A program made the translations under genes and the position numbers. The notes beneath the pieces are model-generated. The model was not told the DNA's origin. It was given only the letters and a program-made list of their open reading frames with translations, and ran no database searches. From Natronohydrobacter sp. (lineage in GTDB: Bacteria > Pseudomonadota > Alphaproteobacteria > Rhodobacterales > Rhodobacteraceae), in contig SKGU01000025.1 in assembly GCA_007117255.1 (NCBI GenBank), positions 1-7,315 on the forward strand: a stretch of 7,315 nt of DNA, in the 5' to 3' direction. Of this stretch, positions 6,993 to 7,315 are shown one piece after another. Position 1 is the first letter of the stretch. The number at the start of each line of letters is the position of its first letter.

Positions 6993-7315
6993 CCGTGCCG
7001 CCCCATGATTTCGCGCACGGTCGCCACCAGATCGGCGCGGTTGACTTCCATCTGCGCGGGCTGGGATTTCCATTCTTCTACAGTGGCTTCCAAGGCGATC
7101 TTCGCGCCAAGGATCAGGTCTTTTACCTGCACCACATCGCGCGCGGCCTCATCCTCGCCCTGAATGATCGCGACCGGGCTTTGGCGCTTGTCGGCGTATT
7201 TCAACTGGTTGCCGAAATTCTTGGGGTTGCCCAGATACATCTCGGCGCGGATGCCAGCTTCGCGCAGATCATTCACCATACTCATGTAATCGGCCATGCG
7301 GGTGCGGTCCATGAC
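6989..7315 (-). CDS. hisS: Histidyl-tRNA synthetase, C-terminal part (partial)
   Basis: Only the last 108 codons are present; the frame is open to the window edge and the catalytic core lies beyond 7315. HisS charges tRNA-His with histidine. What is visible is the C-terminal anticodon-binding domain: AGIRAEMYLGNPKNFGNQL, then KYADKRQSPVAIIQGEDEAA and VVQVKDLILGAKIA, characteristic of HisS. The protein ends REIMGRHG, its TGA overlapping the hisZ ATG. It heads the visible his operon, so tRNA charging and the first biosynthetic step would share a transcript. The internal ATG near 7312 is not a start, since the domain begins further upstream. Confidence 0.95.
   Translation of the reverse strand, partial: VMDRTRMADYMSMVNDLREAGIRAEMYLGNPKNFGNQLKYADKRQSPVAIIQGEDEAARDVVQVKDLILGAKIALEATVEEWKSQPAQMEVNRADLVATVREIMGRHG

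Overview
The window looks like chromosomal DNA of an alphaproteobacterium, most likely of the Rhodobacterales (Rhodobacteraceae). It is GC-rich with GC-ending codons. The hisS-hisZ-hisG order (histidyl-tRNA synthetase, HisZ, short-form HisG) and the wording of those proteins fit that group. The placement comes from remembered protein sequences, not from a search.

Layout: (1) bases 1-77 are the leader of the first gene, with a clear ribosome binding site. (2) 78-1064 on the + strand encodes a D-isomer-specific 2-hydroxyacid dehydrogenase (glyoxylate/hydroxypyruvate reductase or D-glycerate dehydrogenase type). All later genes are on the - strand. (3) 1075-2034 encodes a Stealth-family sugar-phosphate transferase, convergent with the dehydrogenase and only 10 bases from it. 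(4) About 2035-2192, between Stealth and the P450, has no intact gene but reads like a decayed coding tail in two frames, joined by an apparent one-base deletion. (5) 2194-3594 encodes a cytochrome P450, and 3591-4832 a membrane-associated alpha/beta-hydrolase-like protein. They share an ATGA start/stop overlap and form a two-gene cassette transcribed hydrolase first. (6) 4833-5169 is a gene-free stretch that probably carries the cassette's promoter. (7) 5170-7315 is hisG, hisZ and the 3' end of hisS, transcribed hisS to hisZ to hisG, again with ATGA overlaps.

How the genes work together: HisG and HisZ form the hetero-oligomeric ATP phosphoribosyltransferase that starts histidine synthesis, and the HisS next door consumes the product of that pathway. 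The hydrolase and P450 are likely made in fixed proportion and may act in sequence on a lipophilic substrate at the inner membrane; this is inference from coupling and architecture. The Stealth protein is probably a surface-glycan enzyme but has no visible capsule genes around it.

The less ordinary points are the hydrolase-P450 cassette with its split, membrane-inserted hydrolase; the apparent gene remnant between Stealth and the P450; a dehydrogenase lacking the usual catalytic glutamate; and a perfect 9-bp stem-loop within the last codons of hisG. I see no tRNA, rRNA, CRISPR array, insertion sequence or integrase.
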